Below are positions 30,721 through 32,848 of a stretch of DNA of 32,848 bases, piece after piece (the stretch's first letter is position 1; each line of letters starts with the position of its first letter). This stretch comes from Streptomyces bambusae (GTDB taxonomy: Bacteria > Actinomycetota > Actinomycetes > Streptomycetales > Streptomycetaceae): contig NZ_JAJAUZ010000078.1 in assembly GCF_020532645.1 (NCBI RefSeq), positions 1 through 32,848 on the forward strand, read 5' to 3'. Both the position numbers and the translations under genes were made by a program. The notes below the pieces were generated by a model, which saw nothing but the letters and a program-made list of their open reading frames with translations, ran no database searches and was not told the origin of the DNA.

Positions 30721-32706
30721 TTACGGGGTGAAGGTGACCGGCAGACCTGCGGGAGGGGCGCCGGTGGGGGCGATCTGGAGGGTCTTGAGGGCGAACTCCA
30801 TGACCTTCTTGTAGATGGGGCCGCAGATCTGGCCGCCGAAGTAGCTGCCCTTCGTCGGATTCTGGATGGCGCAGTAGACGGTGATGCGAGGGTTGTCGGC
30901 GGGTGCGAACCCGGCGAAGGAGGCGGTGTAGCCCTTGTAGCGGCCGGTCGCCGGATCCACCCGGTTGGACGTTCCGGTCTTGCCGCCGACCCGGTAGCCG
31001 GGGATGCGGGCCTTGGTGCCGGTGCCCTCCTGGTCGTCGACGACCGATTCGAGCATGGCGGCGAGGGTCTTGGCGGTGCCTTCGCTGATCACGCGGGTGC
31101 GTTCGGGGGCGGAGGCGGGGGTGAAGCGGCCGTCGGGGCCCTTGCTGCCGCGGACCAGGGTGGGTTCGATGCGGACCCCGCCGTTGGCGACGGTCGAGTA
31201 CACGGAGGCCGCCTGTACGGCGTTGACCGACAGGCCCTGGCCGAAGGGGATCGTGTACTGCTGCGAAGTGGACCATTCGCGGGGCTTGGCGAGGATGCCG
31301 CGGGACTCGCCGGGGTAGTCGAGGCCGGTGGGCCGGCCGAGGCCGAACTTCGTCAGGTACGAGTAGAGGACGTCGTTGGCGTCGGACTGGGTCTTGCCGA
31401 GCTGTCCGGTGGCCAGGATGGTGCCGATGTTGCTGGATTTGGCGAGGACCCCGTTGAGGGTCAGGTACCAGGTCGGGTGGTCGATGTCGTCCTTGAACAG
31501 CCGGTCGCCGCGGTGCAGCCGGTTGGGGACGGTGACGTGGGTGAGCGGGCCGGCGGCCTTCTCCTCCAGTACGGCGGCCATGGAGATGACCTTGGCGGTG
31601 GAGCCGGGTTCGTAGACGTCCTGGAGGGCCGCGTTGCCCATGGCGGCCGAGCGGGCCCGGCTGAGGTCGTTCGGGTCGAAGCCGGGGGCGTTCGCCATGG
31701 CGAGGATCTCGCCGGTGCGGGTGTCCTGGACGACGACGTAGCCGCGGTCGGCGGCGGACTTGCGGACCTGTTCGGTGATGGCGTTCTGGGCGGCCCACTG
31801 GATGTCGCGGTCGATGGTCAGCTCGATGTCGGAGCCGGGGACGGCGGGCTTCTCGTGGGAGCCGGCGGTGGGCACCCGGCGGCCGCCGGCCTGGGCGTAG
31901 CGGAGTTCGCCGTCCTGCCCGGCGAGCTTCTCGTCGAGGGCGGATTCGAGGCCGCCGGCGCCCTTGCCCTCGGAGTTGACGTAACCGATTATCCCGGCGG
32001 CGAGGTCTCCGTTGGGGTACACCCGCTTGCTGCTGGGCTCCTGGAAGAGGCCGGCGAGGACGTTGGCGCCGGGGCCGCCGCGGCGCTTGTCGGCCTCGGC
32101 CTTCTCCGCGAACGCCTTCTTGAGGTCCTTGATCTGGTTCCAGACCTGCGGGGTCTGGCGGCGGGCCAGGACCACGTACTTGGTGTTCGGGGTCTTGAAC
32201 CGGGCGGTGAGCTCTTTGGCGTCCTTGCCGAGGAGCGGGGCGAGCAGGGCGGCGGCCTGCTCGGGGGCGTCGAGGGCCTTGCTCTCCTTGGGCGTGAACA
32301 TGGTCGGGTCGGCGGTGATGTCGTACGCGTCGACGCTGGTGGCGAGCGCGATGCCGGTCCGGTCGGTGATCTGGCCGCGCTCGGCGGCGAGGGTGTACTT
32401 GGCGTACCGGTTCTTCTGCGCCTGCGCGGTGAACTCGGAGGCGTCGACGGCCTGTACCTGGAGGAGCCGCACGGTGAAGGCGAGCAGCACCAGGGTGAGG
32501 CCGATGCCGACGAGGCGGAGCCGGGGCTTGGGGTTGCCGAGCCGGATGGTGGCGGCGCGGCCGGCGGCCGGGCGGGGCCGGGCGGCGGCGGACCGGACGG
32601 CCGGGCGGGTGCGGGGCCGGGAGGCGGGCCGGTCCGACGGCCGGTCGCCGGCGCGCGGGCGGCCGGGGCCGGGGACCCGGCGGCGCGGGGGTTCCTGCGG
32701 GCTCAC
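30721..32706 (-). CDS. ftsI: Septal transpeptidase FtsI (PBP3)
   Basis: This 661-residue class B penicillin-binding protein has an Arg/Pro-rich cytoplasmic tail (1-60), one membrane segment (about 62-84), a dimerisation domain and a transpeptidase domain. Catalytic motifs: S369-T-A-K372, S424-S-N426 and K576-T-G578. It crosslinks septal peptidoglycan made by FtsW. In Streptomyces it is needed for sporulation septation but not for hyphal growth. GTG 32706 follows GGAGG. ftsL ends 78 nt upstream. Confidence 0.96.
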   Translation of the reverse strand: MSPQEPPRRRVPGPGRPRAGDRPSDRPASRPRTRPAVRSAAARPRPAAGRAATIRLGNPKPRLRLVGIGLTLVLLAFTVRLLQVQAVDASEFTAQAQKNRYAKYTLAAERGQITDRTGIALATSVDAYDITADPTMFTPKESKALDAPEQAAALLAPLLGKDAKELTARFKTPNTKYVVLARRQTPQVWNQIKDLKKAFAEKAEADKRRGGPGANVLAGLFQEPSSKRVYPNGDLAAGIIGYVNSEGKGAGGLESALDEKLAGQDGELRYAQAGGRRVPTAGSHEKPAVPGSDIELTIDRDIQWAAQNAITEQVRKSAADRGYVVVQDTRTGEILAMANAPGFDPNDLSRARSAAMGNAALQDVYEPGSTAKVISMAAVLEEKAAGPLTHVTVPNRLHRGDRLFKDDIDHPTWYLTLNGVLAKSSNIGTILATGQLGKTQSDANDVLYSYLTKFGLGRPTGLDYPGESRGILAKPREWSTSQQYTIPFGQGLSVNAVQAASVYSTVANGGVRIEPTLVRGSKGPDGRFTPASAPERTRVISEGTAKTLAAMLESVVDDQEGTGTKARIPGYRVGGKTGTSNRVDPATGRYKGYTASFAGFAPADNPRITVYCAIQNPTKGSYFGGQICGPIYKKVMEFALKTLQIAPTGAPPAGLPVTFTP

Positions 32707-32784
32707 GGCGCCTCCGCGGGGTGCGGCGGGCGGAGGACGGGGCGGCGGCCCGTGCCGGGGGCCGGTTCCAGGGCGGTCACAGCG

Positions 32785-32848
32785 TCACCTGCCGGGTGTC
32801 GGGGTGGGCTTCGCGTCGGGTGCGGGGAGTCCGGCGGTGCCGGGGGTA
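32785..32848 (-). CDS. ftsL: C-terminal fragment of FtsL (start outside window)
   Basis: A minus-strand frame enters at the right edge and encodes TPGTAGLPAPDAKPTPTPGR before TGA (32785-32787). The Pro/Thr-rich end and its position directly before ftsI fit the C-terminal tail of actinobacterial FtsL, a small bitopic divisome protein. The fragment has no diagnostic motif, so the call rests on gene order. Confidence 0.6.
   Translation of the reverse strand, partial: TPGTAGLPAPDAKPTPTPGR

Noticed and set aside
20234..32706. Loss of ftsA, murC and ddl from the dcw cluster
   Set aside because: Absence of ftsA and a separate location for murC and ddl are normal for Streptomyces, so this is not a deletion.

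Overview
The window is chromosomal DNA of a Streptomyces-like actinomycete. Base composition is very GC-rich, many genes start with GTG, and the minus strand carries the actinobacterial division and cell-wall (dcw) cluster in the order ftsL(partial)-ftsI-murE-murF-mraY-murD-ftsW-murG-ftsQ-ftsZ-pgeF/yfiH-yggS-sepF-yggT-divIVA. It lacks ftsA, murC and ddl, as expected for this group. ileS, a long DksA/TraR protein, lspA and rluD follow, as in Streptomyces chromosomes.

Layout. 1-5540 (+): the end of an unidentified gene, a membrane-anchored DsbA-like thioredoxin protein, a Tat-exported PhoD phosphatase, a secreted M43-type zinc protease, and a receptor Ser/Thr kinase whose outer domain resembles a SPOR domain. 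5562-9503: a dienelactone-hydrolase-like protein (-) divergent from an MscS channel (+), then a CPA1 Na+/H+ antiporter (-) and a GNAT acetyltransferase (-). 9500-12329 (-): rluD, lspA, and a DksA/TraR zinc-finger protein with a histone-like tail. 12590-16041 (+): an ileS gene preceded by a translational T-box riboswitch. 16042-16381: a convergent intergenic region with terminators and dispersed repeats. 16382-32848 (-): the dcw cluster.

How the genes work together. MurE, MurF, MurD, MraY and MurG make lipid II. FtsW and FtsI polymerise and crosslink it at the septum, FtsQ and FtsL belong to the divisome scaffold, and FtsZ with SepF forms the ring. DivIVA directs tip growth. PgeF/YfiH and YggS lie directly behind ftsZ and are likely precursor quality-control and PLP-homeostasis factors. 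The mur/fts genes are tightly packed, with GTGA or ATGA overlaps at murE/murF, murF/mraY and mraY/murD, so translational coupling is likely. ftsZ has its own 284-bp regulatory region.

Main points of interest: (i) a translational T-box in which the helix that sequesters the ileS Shine-Dalgarno sequence and the competing helix can both be read from the sequence; (ii) a G-x-H-H signature in place of H-x-G-H in the isoleucyl-tRNA synthetase; (iii) four copies of a ~46-bp repeat found only in the two convergent intergenic gaps that are not very short; (iv) a duplicated 38-residue module in the tail of the DksA/TraR protein; (v) inverted GACAC (WhiA-like) sites over a likely ftsZ promoter; (vi) the SPOR-like ectodomain of the kinase. 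No mobile element, CRISPR array, rRNA or tRNA gene was seen.
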